Source: Maribacter aquivivus
GTDB taxonomy: Bacteria; Bacteroidota; Bacteroidia; Flavobacteriales; Flavobacteriaceae
Assembly: GCF_900142175.1 (NCBI RefSeq)
Contig: NZ_FQZX01000002.1
Location: forward strand, 1,035,317 to 1,099,316
Length of the DNA stretch: 64,000 nt
Direction of reading: 5' to 3'
Shown here piece by piece: positions 34,931-44,429 of this stretch. The notes below the pieces were generated by a model. That model had not been told where the DNA came from. It ran no database searches and saw only the letters and a program-made list of their open reading frames with translations. How positions within the stretch are numbered: the stretch's first letter is position 1; each line of letters opens with the position of its first letter. The translations under genes were made by a program, and so were the position numbers.

Positions 34931-36322
34931 ATGAGCACTTTCGATATTATTGTTTTAGGTAGTGGTCCTGGCGGATATGTAACTGCTATTAGGGCTGCAC
35001 AATTAGGCTTTAAGACCGCCGTTATTGAAAAAGAAAGTTTAGGAGGCGTTTGCTTAAATTGGGGCTGTATACCTACCAAAGCTTTGTTGAAATCTGCACA
35101 AGTATTTGAATACTTGAAACATGCAGAAGACTACGGTTTAAAAATTAAAGGTGCCGATAAAGATTTTGATGCGGTTGTAAAAAGAAGCCGTGGCGTTGCG
35201 GAAGGAATGAGCAAAGGTGTTCAATTCTTAATGAAGAAGAATAAAATTGAGGTTATTAAAGGTTACGGAACCTTAAAAGCAGGAAAGAAAGTTTCAGTTA
35301 AGGCTGAAGATGGTTCTATTACTGAATACAGCGCAAACAACATTATCATTGCAACAGGTGCAAGAAGTCGCGAACTACCTAGCTTACCACAAGATGGTAA
35401 AAAAATTATTGGGTACAGACAAGCGATGACTTTAAAAAAACAACCTAAGAAAATGATTGTCGTTGGTAGTGGTGCAATTGGTATAGAATTCGCTTACTTC
35501 TACAACTCTATGGGCACCGAGGTTACCGTAGTTGAATATTTACCGAACATTGTACCTGTTGAAGACGAAGATATTTCTAAGCAATTAGAAAGAAGTTTCA
35601 AAAAAGCGGGGGTTAAAATTATGACCTCTGCAGAAGTTACTTCTGTTGACACTTCTGGCGATGGTGTAAAGGCTACTGTTAAAACAGCAAAAGGAGAAAA
35701 AGTTCTTGAAGCTGACATCGTATTATCTGCGGTTGGTATTAAAACCAATATTGAAAACATAGGATTAGAAGATGTTGGTATCGCTACTGACAGAGATAAG
35801 ATTTTGGTAAATGATTATTACCAAACTAACATACCAGGATATTTCGCAATTGGTGATGTTACACCGGGTCCAGCACTTGCCCACGTTGCATCTGCTGAAG
35901 GTATTTTATGTGTAGAGAAATTAGCAGAAATGCATGTTGAGCCTTTAGATTATGGTAATATACCAGGTTGTACATACTGTTCTCCTGAAATTGCTTCTGT
36001 TGGTTTAACCGAAAAACAAGCTAGAGAAAAAGGTATTGATATTAAAGTTGGTAAATTTCCTTTCTCTGCAAGTGGTAAAGCACAAGCTTCTGGTGCATCT
36101 GAAGGATTCGTTAAAGTTATATACGATGCCAAGTACGGCGAATGGTTAGGTTGCCATATGATTGGTGCAGGTGTAACAGATATGATTGCTGAAGCAGTTC
36201 TTGGTCGTAAACTAGAAACTACCGGTCATGAAGTATTAAAAGCTATTCACCCACACCCAACCATGAGCGAAGCTGTTATGGAAGCTACTGCAGCAGCTTA
36301 TGACGAGGTAATACACTTATAA
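34931..36322 (+). CDS. lpdA: Dihydrolipoyl dehydrogenase
   Basis: E3 flavoenzyme of the 2-oxo acid dehydrogenase and glycine cleavage complexes. The 463-residue protein has the FAD loop IVLGSGPGGYVTAIRAAQLG, the redox disulfide GGVCLNWGCIPTKAL (C41, C46), the NAD-binding GSGAIGIEFAYFYNSMG around 177, FAIGDVTPGPALAHVASAEG around 310 and the C-terminal catalytic His-Glu segment AIHPHPTMSEAVMEA. The dehydrogenase E1/E2 genes are not near. Followed 21 nt later by a DUF3817 gene that is probably co-transcribed. Confidence 0.96.
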   Translation: MSTFDIIVLGSGPGGYVTAIRAAQLGFKTAVIEKESLGGVCLNWGCIPTKALLKSAQVFEYLKHAEDYGLKIKGADKDFDAVVKRSRGVAEGMSKGVQFLMKKNKIEVIKGYGTLKAGKKVSVKAEDGSITEYSANNIIIATGARSRELPSLPQDGKKIIGYRQAMTLKKQPKKMIVVGSGAIGIEFAYFYNSMGTEVTVVEYLPNIVPVEDEDISKQLERSFKKAGVKIMTSAEVTSVDTSGDGVKATVKTAKGEKVLEADIVLSAVGIKTNIENIGLEDVGIATDRDKILVNDYYQTNIPGYFAIGDVTPGPALAHVASAEGILCVEKLAEMHVEPLDYGNIPGCTYCSPEIASVGLTEKQAREKGIDIKVGKFPFSASGKAQASGASEGFVKVIYDAKYGEWLGCHMIGAGVTDMIAEAVLGRKLETTGHEVLKAIHPHPTMSEAVMEATAAAYDEVIHL

Positions 36323-36343
36323 TTAAATACAAAATAGTATAGC

Positions 36344-36631
36344 ATGTTAAAGTTATTTCGAGCAACGGCAATTTTAGAAGGAATCTCCTATTTGGCGTTG
36401 TTCGGGGTAACCATGCCATTAAAATATTGGGCAGAAATACCAGAACCAAATAAATTGGTAGGCTACGCTCACGGTTTCTTGTTCATTGCCTTTATAGCGC
36501 TAACATTAATAGTAGGGTTTACACACAAATGGAGCTTTAAAAAGGTATTTATTTTTGGTATAGCATCACTTCTACCCTTTGCTACATTCTACGTCGAAGA
36601 GAAATATTTAAGACCTGAAGATAATGCTTAA
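36344..36631 (+). CDS. DUF3817 membrane protein
   Basis: A 95-residue protein with three hydrophobic helices. RATAILEGISYLALFGVTMP at the N-terminus and VGYAHGFLFIAFIAL in the middle match the DUF3817 family, which is found as a small standalone membrane protein or fused to transporters. Function is not known. It follows lpdA by 21 nt. Confidence 0.82.
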   Translation: MLKLFRATAILEGISYLALFGVTMPLKYWAEIPEPNKLVGYAHGFLFIAFIALTLIVGFTHKWSFKKVFIFGIASLLPFATFYVEEKYLRPEDNA

Positions 36632-36751
36632 GGCAAATTTATTTTAACCGCCTCTAGTTCATAAATTTATACCTAAGAACTTACTCTATTATTAAATAGC
36701 GGTATTCATACGTAAAAAAGTGTTTTGAGTAAATCAAAAAAGTTTTACTTT

Positions 36752-37168
36752 TTAAAACAAAAAGCTCTCGATAGCAAGATCATAGCTTTTTAAACCAAAA
36801 CCAAGTATGACACCAGTTGCAGCAGGCGATATGTAAGATACATGCCTAAATTCTTCGCGCTGATGTGTATTTGATATATGAACTTCAATTACAGGAGTTT
36901 CTACTGCTTTCACAGCATCTCCAATACCCACAGAAGTATGTGTGTATGCAGCTGCATTCAAAACTATACCATCATAAGAAAAACCGGTTTCTTGAATTTT
37001 AGAAATTAGTTCACCCTCAATATTAGATTGAAAATATTCTAACTCTATATCTTTAAACTTGAACTGTAATTTTGAAAAGTAATCTTCAAAAGTTTCAGAA
37101 CCGTAAACGTCTGGCTCCCTTTTTCCTAATAGATTTAGGTTGGGACCATTTATAATGATAATCTTCAT
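36752..37168 (-). CDS. aroQ: 3-dehydroquinate dehydratase, type II
   Basis: Shikimate pathway enzyme (dodecameric type II). The 138-residue protein carries INGPNLNLLGKREPDVYG with the catalytic Tyr22, NAAAYTHTSVGIGDAV, and VHISNTHQREEFRHVS with His97 and the substrate-loop Arg. Standard length. It lies divergent from xerD with a small outer-membrane gene between them. It gives no support for eboD working in the shikimate pathway, since the two are 36 kb apart. Confidence 0.95.
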   Translation of the reverse strand: MKIIIINGPNLNLLGKREPDVYGSETFEDYFSKLQFKFKDIELEYFQSNIEGELISKIQETGFSYDGIVLNAAAYTHTSVGIGDAVKAVETPVIEVHISNTHQREEFRHVSYISPAATGVILGFGLKSYDLAIESFLF

Positions 37169-37247
37169 ACATCAAAAATAATGAATGTTACCTTACAATG
37201 AATTAGAAATATTGGTTGTAAAAATAATACTTAAATGAAGTCTTCAA

Positions 37248-37766
37248 CTAGCGACGGGTTCTATATTTAGGTTCGAAATTATAAACGATACCCAAGGTAA
37301 CTGTAGACCATGTAGTTTCTTCGGTATCTATACCTGTGTAAGAAAAATTAACCTCAACGCTTGAACTCATTAGATAAGCAATTGTAGGTCTATAATAAAG
37401 ACCACCTTCATTACCTTCGTTAATACCCATGGCATAACCTACATTACCACCAAATGAGAAATAATTTGATGTCCAAAAACGAACGCCGGCAGACAATGGC
37501 AAAAACTGAACAGCTTCTTGTTCTTCTCTAATAATCGTTGTTTGAAAGGTTTCTGCAAAACCATGTATAAAACCTACTGCGGGTCCTACATCTACTACTT
37601 CACCTAACGGATACATGTATGAGAAATCTGCTCCAAGCACAACACTTACTGCTTCATTATAATCATCTAGTGGAATACCTCCTTGTATACCGAACTTGAA
37701 CCCTTCTTGAGCGAAAATTCCGGTTGAAAGACATAATGCAAATAATAAAATGAAATACTTATTCAT
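37248..37766 (-). CDS. Small outer-membrane beta-barrel protein
   Basis: A 172-residue protein with a signal peptide (LLFALCLSTGIFAQ) and eight or so predicted amphipathic strands (FKFGIQGGIPL, VVLGADFSYMYPLG, GVRFWTSNYFSFGGNVGYAM, VNFSYTGID, STVTLGIVYNF) ending in aromatic-rich strands. It resembles the OmpW/PorT-like eight-stranded barrels. No functional residue can be assigned. It lies upstream of aroQ on the same strand with 79 bp between, and has its own promoter. Confidence 0.78.
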   Translation of the reverse strand: MNKYFILLFALCLSTGIFAQEGFKFGIQGGIPLDDYNEAVSVVLGADFSYMYPLGEVVDVGPAVGFIHGFAETFQTTIIREEQEAVQFLPLSAGVRFWTSNYFSFGGNVGYAMGINEGNEGGLYYRPTIAYLMSSSVEVNFSYTGIDTEETTWSTVTLGIVYNFEPKYRTRR

Positions 37767-37788
37767 GGTTTGGTCGGTTTATTTCTTA

Positions 37789-37817
37789 CAAAAATAGAGG
37801 TAAGACTAAGCTTACAA
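37789..37817 (-). promoter_or_regulatory. Promoter of the small barrel gene
   Basis: On the minus strand TTG (37817-37815) and TATTTTTG (37796-37789, full TAnnTTTG match) are 18 bp apart, 23 bp before the ATG. Confidence 0.58.
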
Positions 37818-37954
37818 GCATCTTTGTTGTGAATACCATAAAAGTAGTGGTACAACTAACTTTTAGATAGGTCATGTTAATTTACCGCATCTAAATACAA
37901 CCCATATTACTACATTATCATATTCACAATTAATGTATTCTTTATCTTTAAACC

Positions 37955-38857
37955 ATGAATTGGAAACATGCATTAAAAGATTACACAGTATATCTTAAGC
38001 TTGAACGAGGGTTATCAAAAAACTCTATACAGAGTTATACTATGGATATCGAGAAATTGATGTCTTTTCTTGATGCACATGCCATTACTACCACCCCAAT
38101 TCTTATTGACAAAAACACTGTTCAGCAGTTCATATATGAAATTGCCAAAGTGGTCAACCCTAGATCACAAGCACGAATTATATCGGGACTCAAAAGTTTT
38201 TTTAACTATTTAATTTTTGAAGATTACCGAAAAGATAATCCCTTAGATTTAATAGAATCTCCGAAGATCGGACGAAAACTACCTGACACACTTTCTGAAA
38301 ATGAAATAGACAAATTAATCGGCGCTATTGATTTAAGCTCTGCCCAAGGCGAGCGCAACCGAGCTATGCTAGAAACTCTATATGGTTGCGGACTAAGAGT
38401 TTCTGAACTAATCGGTTTAAAAATATCTGATCTATTTTTTGAGGAAGACTTTATTAAAGTTACGGGTAAAGGTGACAAACAACGATTTGTACCCATAAGC
38501 TCTGTAAACAAAAAATACATTGATATTTACAGAAATGAAATTAGAGTTCACCTAAATATTCAAGAAGGTTTTCAAGACATTCTATTTCTTAACAGACGTG
38601 GTAAGCAACTAACACGAGCCATGATATTTACTATTGTAAAAAACTTAGCTGTAACTATAAATTTGAATAAAAGTATTAGTCCGCACACCTTTAGACATTC
38701 TTTTGCTACTCATTTACTTGAAAATGGTGCCGATTTACGATCTATACAACAGATGCTTGGGCACGAGAGTATCACCACAACAGAGATATACATGCATGTA
38801 GATAGGTCACACTTAGCTGAAGTCATGAATACATATCACCCTAGAAAAGGTTATTAA
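37955..38857 (+). CDS. xerD: Site-specific tyrosine recombinase XerD
   Basis: Chromosome-dimer resolution recombinase, 300 residues. The N-terminal SAM-like domain (about 1-95) has RGLSKNSIQSYTMDIEKLM. The catalytic domain carries R148 (GCGLRVSELIGL), K172 (TGKGDKQRFVPI), H244 and R247 (SPHTFRHSFATHLLENGADL), H270 (MLGHESI) and Y279 (TEIYMHVD), so the active site is complete. It sits among housekeeping genes next to aroQ without attachment-site repeats or phage genes, so it is chromosomal Xer rather than a mobile-element integrase. Its last 4 nt overlap the convergent neighbour. Confidence 0.94.
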   Translation: MNWKHALKDYTVYLKLERGLSKNSIQSYTMDIEKLMSFLDAHAITTTPILIDKNTVQQFIYEIAKVVNPRSQARIISGLKSFFNYLIFEDYRKDNPLDLIESPKIGRKLPDTLSENEIDKLIGAIDLSSAQGERNRAMLETLYGCGLRVSELIGLKISDLFFEEDFIKVTGKGDKQRFVPISSVNKKYIDIYRNEIRVHLNIQEGFQDILFLNRRGKQLTRAMIFTIVKNLAVTINLNKSISPHTFRHSFATHLLENGADLRSIQQMLGHESITTTEIYMHVDRSHLAEVMNTYHPRKGY

Positions 38858-39369
38858 AATTTCCATTTACTACCAATAGCATATACCGAAGGCATTGTTA
38901 CCTGAGTTTCACCAAAAGCGCCAATATTTGACTTATTTAGTAGAACATTACTCTTCAACTCTATCATGAAATTGTCACTTATATCATAACCAGCACCAGC
39001 CACAAAACCAAGACGATATGGTGTTTGTCCAACTCCTGCCTTTTCTGTAGCAACCTCTGCTTCTAAACCACTAAGCAGATATAATTTTTCATTTAAGTAC
39101 ACTTTAGCCAATACACTGGACCTAAACCTTTCACTTAATATATATGTATCATAAAAACCCTGTAATTCTAGTTTTAACGATTTTGTAATACCGTACTGCA
39201 TCATAAAAGATTTATGAATATCGCCTGTAGCACCAGTTGGGTAGGCATGATCTGTAATTAAAAATCCTTTCTGAGACGACTGCAACCCCGATACCGGAGG
39301 CTCCTCTATTGTCTGCCCCCTAGAAGCAATTACGAAAAATAATAGAAAACCACTTACCAGTACTTTCAT
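38854..39369 (-). CDS. Small outer-membrane barrel protein (transporter-like)
   Basis: A 171-residue protein with a signal peptide (VSGFLLFFVIASRGQ). Predicted beta-strands include HKSFMMQYGITKSLKLELQG, SSVLAKVYLNEKLYLLSG, LGFVAGAGYDISDNFMIEL and a C-terminal VYAIGSKWKF ending in Phe, a classic outer-membrane insertion signal. It shares character with phenol-degradation meta-pathway/transporter-like barrels but is short. Function unknown. Convergent with xerD, overlapping by 4 nt. Confidence 0.74.
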   Translation of the reverse strand: MKVLVSGFLLFFVIASRGQTIEEPPVSGLQSSQKGFLITDHAYPTGATGDIHKSFMMQYGITKSLKLELQGFYDTYILSERFRSSVLAKVYLNEKLYLLSGLEAEVATEKAGVGQTPYRLGFVAGAGYDISDNFMIELKSNVLLNKSNIGAFGETQVTMPSVYAIGSKWKF

Positions 39370-39504
39370 AGGTTGAATATCGGTTATTGAAATAAATTCC
39401 TACAAAAGATATTTTAAAAATAAGAATCAACGAAATACTTGGCAAAAATTTAACTGCCAAGCATTTAGAAAACTTCCATTATAAATATGAAAATTGAAAA
39501 AGTC

Positions 39505-40797
39505 TTAATCTTTAAATTGGCTGTAATCTCTTTTAAATGGACGGATGATCAATCGTGCTTCACGATCAAATCGAATATAGTTATATACCCAGTTGATAAA
39601 CACCACCATTCTATTTCTAAATCCGATTAAGAAAAATAAGTGTACAAACATCCAAACAAACCAAGCAAAAATTCCCTGAAATCTGAATTTCTTAATATCG
39701 CAAACTGCTTTGTTTCTACCAATAGTCGCCATGCTACCTTTATCAAAGTAGACAAATGGTTTCATAGGTTTGTTCTCCAATAAATTCACCAAGTTTTTAC
39801 CTAATAGTTTACCTTGCTGTATTGCAGGTTGTGCTACCATTGGGTGCCCACGAGGGTTATCTTCGGTCGCCATACAAGCGATATCACCAATAGCAAATAT
39901 ATCAGGATGACCTATTACCTGATTGAATTCATTAACATTTATTCTATTGCCGCCAGCAATTACGCCTTCAGCATCTAAACCTTTAATACCAGCACCTTTT
40001 ACCCCTGCTGCCCAAACTACAGTAGCTGCATCGAATTTTAAATCTGTTTTTGTTGTAACTGTCTTACCATTATACCCGGTTACCCGAACTCCCTTCCAAA
40101 CCTGAACCCCTAACTTTTCTAAGAAATCTTCAGCCTTTTTTGATGCTTGCGCACTAAAACCTGGTAGTAAACAATCGCCACCTTGTACAATATTTATCTG
40201 TGCTCTTCTTGTATCTAAATCTGGGTAATCTTTTGGTAAAATACCTTTCTTTATTTCTGCTAAAGCACCAGACAGCTCAACCCCTGTTGGTCCGCCACCT
40301 ACAATCACAAAATTCATCAAAGCATCTCTTTCATGGTAATCATCTGTGAGAAGTGCTTGTTCAAAATTCTCTAAAATTAAACTACGAAGATTTAATGATT
40401 GCGGAATCGACTTCATAGACATCGCGTTCTTTTCTATCTCCTCATTTCCAAAGAAATTAGTTTCAGAACCTGTTGCGACTACTAAATAGTCATAACTTAA
40501 ATCACCAATATTTGTGTTCAACTTTTTGCCAGCAATATCTATACGCTCTACTTCTGCTAAACGGAAATAAAAATTATCATACCCTATTAAAACTTTACGA
40601 AGCGGGTATGCTATAGAATCTGGTTCAAGACCACCGGTAGATACTTGATATAATAAGGGCTGAAAAGTATGGTAATTGTTCTTATCAATAAGAACAACCT
40701 GAACTTCTTGCTTACTTAATTTTTTAGCTAGAGAGACTCCGCCAAAACCACCACCTATTATTACAATTCTAGGATAGCTCGAAAGTGGTATGTTCAT
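39505..40797 (-). CDS. ndh: Type II NADH dehydrogenase
   Basis: Non-proton-pumping NADH:quinone oxidoreductase. The 430-residue protein has an FAD loop IVIIGGGFGGVSLAKKLS at the N-terminus, FQPLLYQVSTGGLEPDSIAY, the NADH loop FVIVGGGPTGVELSGALAEI, VVWAAGVKGAGIKGL and FAIGDIACM. The C-terminal part has an amphipathic/hydrophobic stretch (GIFAWFVWMFVHLFFLIGF), fitting membrane association as in bacterial NDH-2. Monocistronic. Nothing unusual. Confidence 0.93.
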   Translation of the reverse strand: MNIPLSSYPRIVIIGGGFGGVSLAKKLSKQEVQVVLIDKNNYHTFQPLLYQVSTGGLEPDSIAYPLRKVLIGYDNFYFRLAEVERIDIAGKKLNTNIGDLSYDYLVVATGSETNFFGNEEIEKNAMSMKSIPQSLNLRSLILENFEQALLTDDYHERDALMNFVIVGGGPTGVELSGALAEIKKGILPKDYPDLDTRRAQINIVQGGDCLLPGFSAQASKKAEDFLEKLGVQVWKGVRVTGYNGKTVTTKTDLKFDAATVVWAAGVKGAGIKGLDAEGVIAGGNRINVNEFNQVIGHPDIFAIGDIACMATEDNPRGHPMVAQPAIQQGKLLGKNLVNLLENKPMKPFVYFDKGSMATIGRNKAVCDIKKFRFQGIFAWFVWMFVHLFFLIGFRNRMVVFINWVYNYIRFDREARLIIRPFKRDYSQFKD

Positions 40798-40897
40798 AGT
40801 ATAAGTACTTAAATGCGAAATTAAACAAATGGATTTCTACTTTAAAATAATAATGTGTTTTTAGTATCTTTAAGGTCTAACTCAAACAAACACCACA

Positions 40898-42325
40898 ATG
40901 CGTAAAACCCTTATTTTATTGGCGGCACTAAGTGCTTCCTACTATTCAATGAATGCTCAAAAGAGCGAAAAAGATATTATTAAAAATTTAGAGCAGAAAA
41001 GTACTGATTACGGAATTATAGCTCAAAATATTTGGGAATTTGCAGAAATGGGATACCAAGAAGAAAAAAGCTCTAGTCTTCTACAACAAACACTGCAAGA
41101 TGCCGGGTTTACTATTAAAAAAGGCGTTGCAGGTATACCTACAGCATTTATAGCGGAATATGGTAGTGGTAGTCCTGTAATTGCTATTATGGGTGAATTT
41201 GATGCCCTACCCGGTCTTTCTCAAAAAGCGGTAGGTGAGAAGACATCAGCAGGTGCAGTTGCAGGTCATGCATGCGGACACCATTTATTCGGTACGGCTT
41301 CCACAGCTGCTGCCATTTCAACAAAAGAATGGTTAGAAGCCAACAAATCTAAAGGAACTATTCGTTTTTACGGTACACCTGCAGAAGAAGGTGGTTCTGG
41401 TAAAGTGTATATGGTTCGTGAAGGACTTTTTAACGATGTAGATATTGCATTACACTGGCATCCAGGAGCTCAGAATGCCGCGAGTGCTGGCGCAGCCTTA
41501 GCAAATAAATCGGCTAAATTTAGATTTCATGGTATTTCTGCACATGCCGCGGCATCACCAGATAAAGGGCGCTCTGCATTAGATGGCGTTGAAGCTATGG
41601 ATATGATGATCAATATGATGCGTGAGCACATACCGCAAGAAGCTAGAATTCATTACGTAATTACAGATGGCGGTAAAGCACCAAACGTTATTCCTGATTT
41701 TGCAGAAGTGTATTACTATGCTCGCCATAATAGACGCGACGTTGTTATAGAAATTTTTGATCGTATGGTGAAAGCTGCTGAAGGTGCTGCTTTAGGTACC
41801 GGTACAACGATGGATTATGAAATGATAGGTGGTACGCATGAGTTACTACCAAATCTTACTTTACAAAAAGTGATGCATGAAAACCTATCTGAAGTTGGTG
41901 GAATGGAATATACAGCCGAAGAAAAGGCTTTTGCCGATAAAATTGCAAAAACATTAGGTCAAGATAAAGCAGATCTTGCAACTGCAAAAAATATACAACC
42001 ATATAAGACCGAAGCTAAAGCATTTGGATCCACAGATGTTGGCGATGTTAGTTTTACCGTACCAACAGTTGGTTTTAGCACGGCTACTTGGGTGCCAGGT
42101 ACACCGGCGCATAGCTGGCAAGCAGTTGCTGCGGGCGGTACTTCTATTGGTAATAAAGGTATGATGATCGCTGCAAAAACATTGACGATGACAGCAATTG
42201 ATTTATTCAAGGATAAAAAATTAGTAGCATCTGCCAAAGCTGAATTCTTGGAGAAACGAGGTGCTGATTTTAAATACATTCCTCTTTTAGGGGATAGAGC
42301 ACCTGCTTTAGATTATAGAAAATAG
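40898..42325 (+). CDS. Secreted M20D-family amidohydrolase
   Basis: Metal-dependent amidohydrolase of the IAA-amino-acid hydrolase/aminobenzoyl-glutamate type, 475 residues. An N-terminal signal peptide (LILLAALSASYYSMNA, about 1-20) places it in the periplasm. Metal motifs are GHACGHHLFG near 128, PAEEGGSGK near 163 and LHWHPG, with a dimerisation domain starting KFRFHGISAHAAASPDKGRS. The substrate is some N-acyl amino acid or peptide-like amide, not defined by sequence. It stands alone and is followed by a strong terminator. Confidence 0.9.
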   Translation: MRKTLILLAALSASYYSMNAQKSEKDIIKNLEQKSTDYGIIAQNIWEFAEMGYQEEKSSSLLQQTLQDAGFTIKKGVAGIPTAFIAEYGSGSPVIAIMGEFDALPGLSQKAVGEKTSAGAVAGHACGHHLFGTASTAAAISTKEWLEANKSKGTIRFYGTPAEEGGSGKVYMVREGLFNDVDIALHWHPGAQNAASAGAALANKSAKFRFHGISAHAAASPDKGRSALDGVEAMDMMINMMREHIPQEARIHYVITDGGKAPNVIPDFAEVYYYARHNRRDVVIEIFDRMVKAAEGAALGTGTTMDYEMIGGTHELLPNLTLQKVMHENLSEVGGMEYTAEEKAFADKIAKTLGQDKADLATAKNIQPYKTEAKAFGSTDVGDVSFTVPTVGFSTATWVPGTPAHSWQAVAAGGTSIGNKGMMIAAKTLTMTAIDLFKDKKLVASAKAEFLEKRGADFKYIPLLGDRAPALDYRK

Positions 42326-42344
42326 TCATAGATTACTATTAGAT

Positions 42345-42380
42345 TAAAAAGTGCCAAAGAATACTTTGGCACTTTTTTTA
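42345..42380 (+). terminator. Terminator of the M20D amidohydrolase
   Basis: AGTGCCAAAG and CTTTGGCACT make ten perfect pairs around AATA (42350-42373), preceded by A and followed by seven T. Confidence 0.9.
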
Positions 42381-42450
42381 TGTATTTGTAGATTTATTGT
42401 AACAAAAGAAACTATTGATAGACTAACGTGATAAGAACAACCAACCAATA

Positions 42451-42945
42451 GTGAATAAAGAACTTGAACACAAATTTGTGACCGAGCTGCAGGACAATCA
42501 AAATATTGTCCATAAAGTGTGTACCCTGTATACAAATGACCGCGACTCTCACAATGATTTGTTTCAAGAAATAACTATTCAATTATGGAAAGCTTATCCC
42601 AAATTTAGGGGCGAAGCAAAGTTTAGCACGTGGATGTATCGTGTGGCATTGAACACTGCCATAACCTTATATAGAAAAAATAAAAGAAGAATTGATACTG
42701 CTGATTATGAGTCTATAATTTTCAAAATTAAGGCAGATGAGTATGATGAAACCGAAGAATTGCAATTAAAATTAATGTACAAAGCTGTAAAGCAATTGAA
42801 TGACGTTGACAAAGCATTGGTTTTTTTATATCTGGAGGATAAAAATTATACTGAAATCTCAGAAACTTTGGGTATTACCGAAGTAAATGCACGAGTGAAG
42901 ATGAACCGTATCAAAACAAAATTAAGAACCATTTTGAATCCATAA
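42451..42945 (+). CDS. ECF sigma factor (second in window)
   Basis: A 164-residue ECF sigma factor. Region 2 has RDSHNDLFQEITIQLWKAYP and FRGEAKFSTWMYRVALNTA, and region 4 VFLYLEDKNYTEISETLGI followed by NARVKMNRIKTKLR. The start is GTG at 42451, giving (M)NKELEHKFVTEL; no ATG precedes the conserved part. The next gene begins 4 nt after its stop and encodes a multi-pass membrane protein, which is the usual Bacteroidota layout for this sigma subgroup. Regulon unknown. Confidence 0.92.
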   Translation: MNKELEHKFVTELQDNQNIVHKVCTLYTNDRDSHNDLFQEITIQLWKAYPKFRGEAKFSTWMYRVALNTAITLYRKNKRRIDTADYESIIFKIKADEYDETEELQLKLMYKAVKQLNDVDKALVFLYLEDKNYTEISETLGITEVNARVKMNRIKTKLRTILNP

Positions 42946-42949
42946 GCAT

Positions 42950-43600
42950 ATGACGGACGAACTGGAATTATTAAAGAAAGACTGGCAGAAAAAGGAATTT
43001 AACGTTCCTAAACTGAGCTATGAAGATATTCACAAAATGATATGGAAGAAATCTTCCTCTATTGTTAAATGGATATTGATTATTAGTATTTTAGAATTTA
43101 CCTTACCCCATCTTTTATACCTATTACCTTCTATGCGTGAAGGAATGGAAATCTATGATAAAATTGGCGTATCTAAATATCTACTGATTATTTCTGTATT
43201 TACTTATGCAGTTGCATTTTACTTCATATTTCAATTCTATAAGCGATTTAAAGAAATATCTGTTTTAGATAATTCTAAAAACTTGATGAAGAAAATTATA
43301 AAGACAAGAAAAACAGTAAAGCACTACGTCATTTTTTCATTATCAATGATAATGGTTACCATTATAATTATGATTATAGGGGTTTATTTAAACGACAATA
43401 TAGTTTCAGCGTTCCCAGAACTTAAAGAAAGTCTAGAAAACATATCTGCAGAAAAACTAAAGATAACCGTTATGCTTTCTATAGGAATCTTTGGCGTAAT
43501 CTTAACTTTGTTAATGGGAGTAATTTACTTTTTACTTTACGGTCTTCTACTAAGAAAATTAAAGAAAAATTATAGTGAATTAAGGCACTTAGCAGTTTAA
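42950..43600 (+). CDS. Membrane protein encoded with the ECF sigma factor
   Basis: A 216-residue protein. A short cytoplasmic N-terminus (ELELLKKDWQKKEFNVPKLS) is followed by four predicted membrane helices (about 40-60, 78-98, 122-145, 175-200). The N-terminal LLKKDWQ pattern is shared by proteins found next to sigma factors in flavobacteria. It has no zinc-binding anti-sigma motif, so an anti-sigma role is inferred only from operon position. Its last 4 nt overlap the convergent acyltransferase gene. Confidence 0.72.
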   Translation: MTDELELLKKDWQKKEFNVPKLSYEDIHKMIWKKSSSIVKWILIISILEFTLPHLLYLLPSMREGMEIYDKIGVSKYLLIISVFTYAVAFYFIFQFYKRFKEISVLDNSKNLMKKIIKTRKTVKHYVIFSLSMIMVTIIIMIIGVYLNDNIVSAFPELKESLENISAEKLKITVMLSIGIFGVILTLLMGVIYFLLYGLLLRKLKKNYSELRHLAV

Positions 43601-44403
43601 GAATTTCTCCACTTACGCTGCTTGTTTTCCTCTTCTACAGCCATTAAATCTTTTTTAGAAATCACCTTTAAAAATGAAGGATGTTGCTCTATGGCGTACT
43701 CTAACTTTTCAATTATTGATTCAGAAGATTCATTCTCATAATCTATTTGTAACGGCTCTTTAATAACCATAGATTGAAGAATTCCTTTTTTCTTGACACG
43801 AAGTCCTTTTTTATCAAAAGAACGTCTAAATCCATCAATTACTACCGGTACAACTACTGGTTTATATTTTTTAATTATATGTGCAGTCCCCTTTCTTAAA
43901 GGTTTCCACGGTGTTGTAGTCCCTTGAGGAAAAGTGATAACCCAACCATCATTTAAAGCTAAACCAATACTAGAGATATCGCTCATTTTTACTTGACGCT
44001 TTACATCTTTACCTTCAGAACGCCATGTTCTTTCTACACTTACAGAACCTGCATAGGCCATAATTTTGGTCAATAGACTTTTTCTCATGGTTTCTGCAGC
44101 CGCAACATAGTACATATTCAATTTTGGCTGCCATATATAACCTAAATTTTTTATAGAATCTTCTCGGCCACTTAAGCTAGCATTGAATACATGAAACATA
44201 GCCACTACATCAGCAAAGTAAGTTTGATGGTTACTTACAAATAGTACATTTCTATCTGGCAAGCTTCTAATAATATCAGAGCCTTCAATTTCTAACGTAT
44301 TAAATCCTTTATATCGCTGATGCGAAAGCAAGGCCAAAATACGAATTAGCCATTTTTTAATATATAAATTATGCCCGAAAGGGTTTTTATCGAATAATCC
44401 CAT
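43597..44403 (-). CDS. 1-acyl-sn-glycerol-3-phosphate acyltransferase family protein
   Basis: PlsC-type acyltransferase of 268 residues. Motif I reads VSNHQTYFAD, an H-x5-D spacing instead of the usual H-x4-D; motif III reads TFPQGTTTPW instead of FPEGTR; VVVPVVIDGFRRSF fits motif IV. These changes are shared, I believe, by a Bacteroidota subfamily, so the gene is likely functional but its acceptor may not be lysophosphatidate. It lies 26 nt downstream of the Nudix gene and is probably co-transcribed. Peripheral membrane enzyme. Confidence 0.82.
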   Translation of the reverse strand: MGLFDKNPFGHNLYIKKWLIRILALLSHQRYKGFNTLEIEGSDIIRSLPDRNVLFVSNHQTYFADVVAMFHVFNASLSGREDSIKNLGYIWQPKLNMYYVAAAETMRKSLLTKIMAYAGSVSVERTWRSEGKDVKRQVKMSDISSIGLALNDGWVITFPQGTTTPWKPLRKGTAHIIKKYKPVVVPVVIDGFRRSFDKKGLRVKKKGILQSMVIKEPLQIDYENESSESIIEKLEYAIEQHPSFLKVISKKDLMAVEEENKQRKWRNS

Positions 44404-44429
44404 AGAATGCTAAAATAAATAAATATGCC

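Noticed and set aside
37955..38857. Tyrosine recombinase as part of a mobile element
   Set aside because: Motifs and length match XerD; it sits next to aroQ among housekeeping genes with no att repeats, phage or conjugation genes.
39438..39461. Hairpin CTTGGCA/TGCCAAG as terminator of ndh
   Set aside because: The 7-bp stem has a 10-base loop and no proper T run on the minus strand; too weak to annotate.
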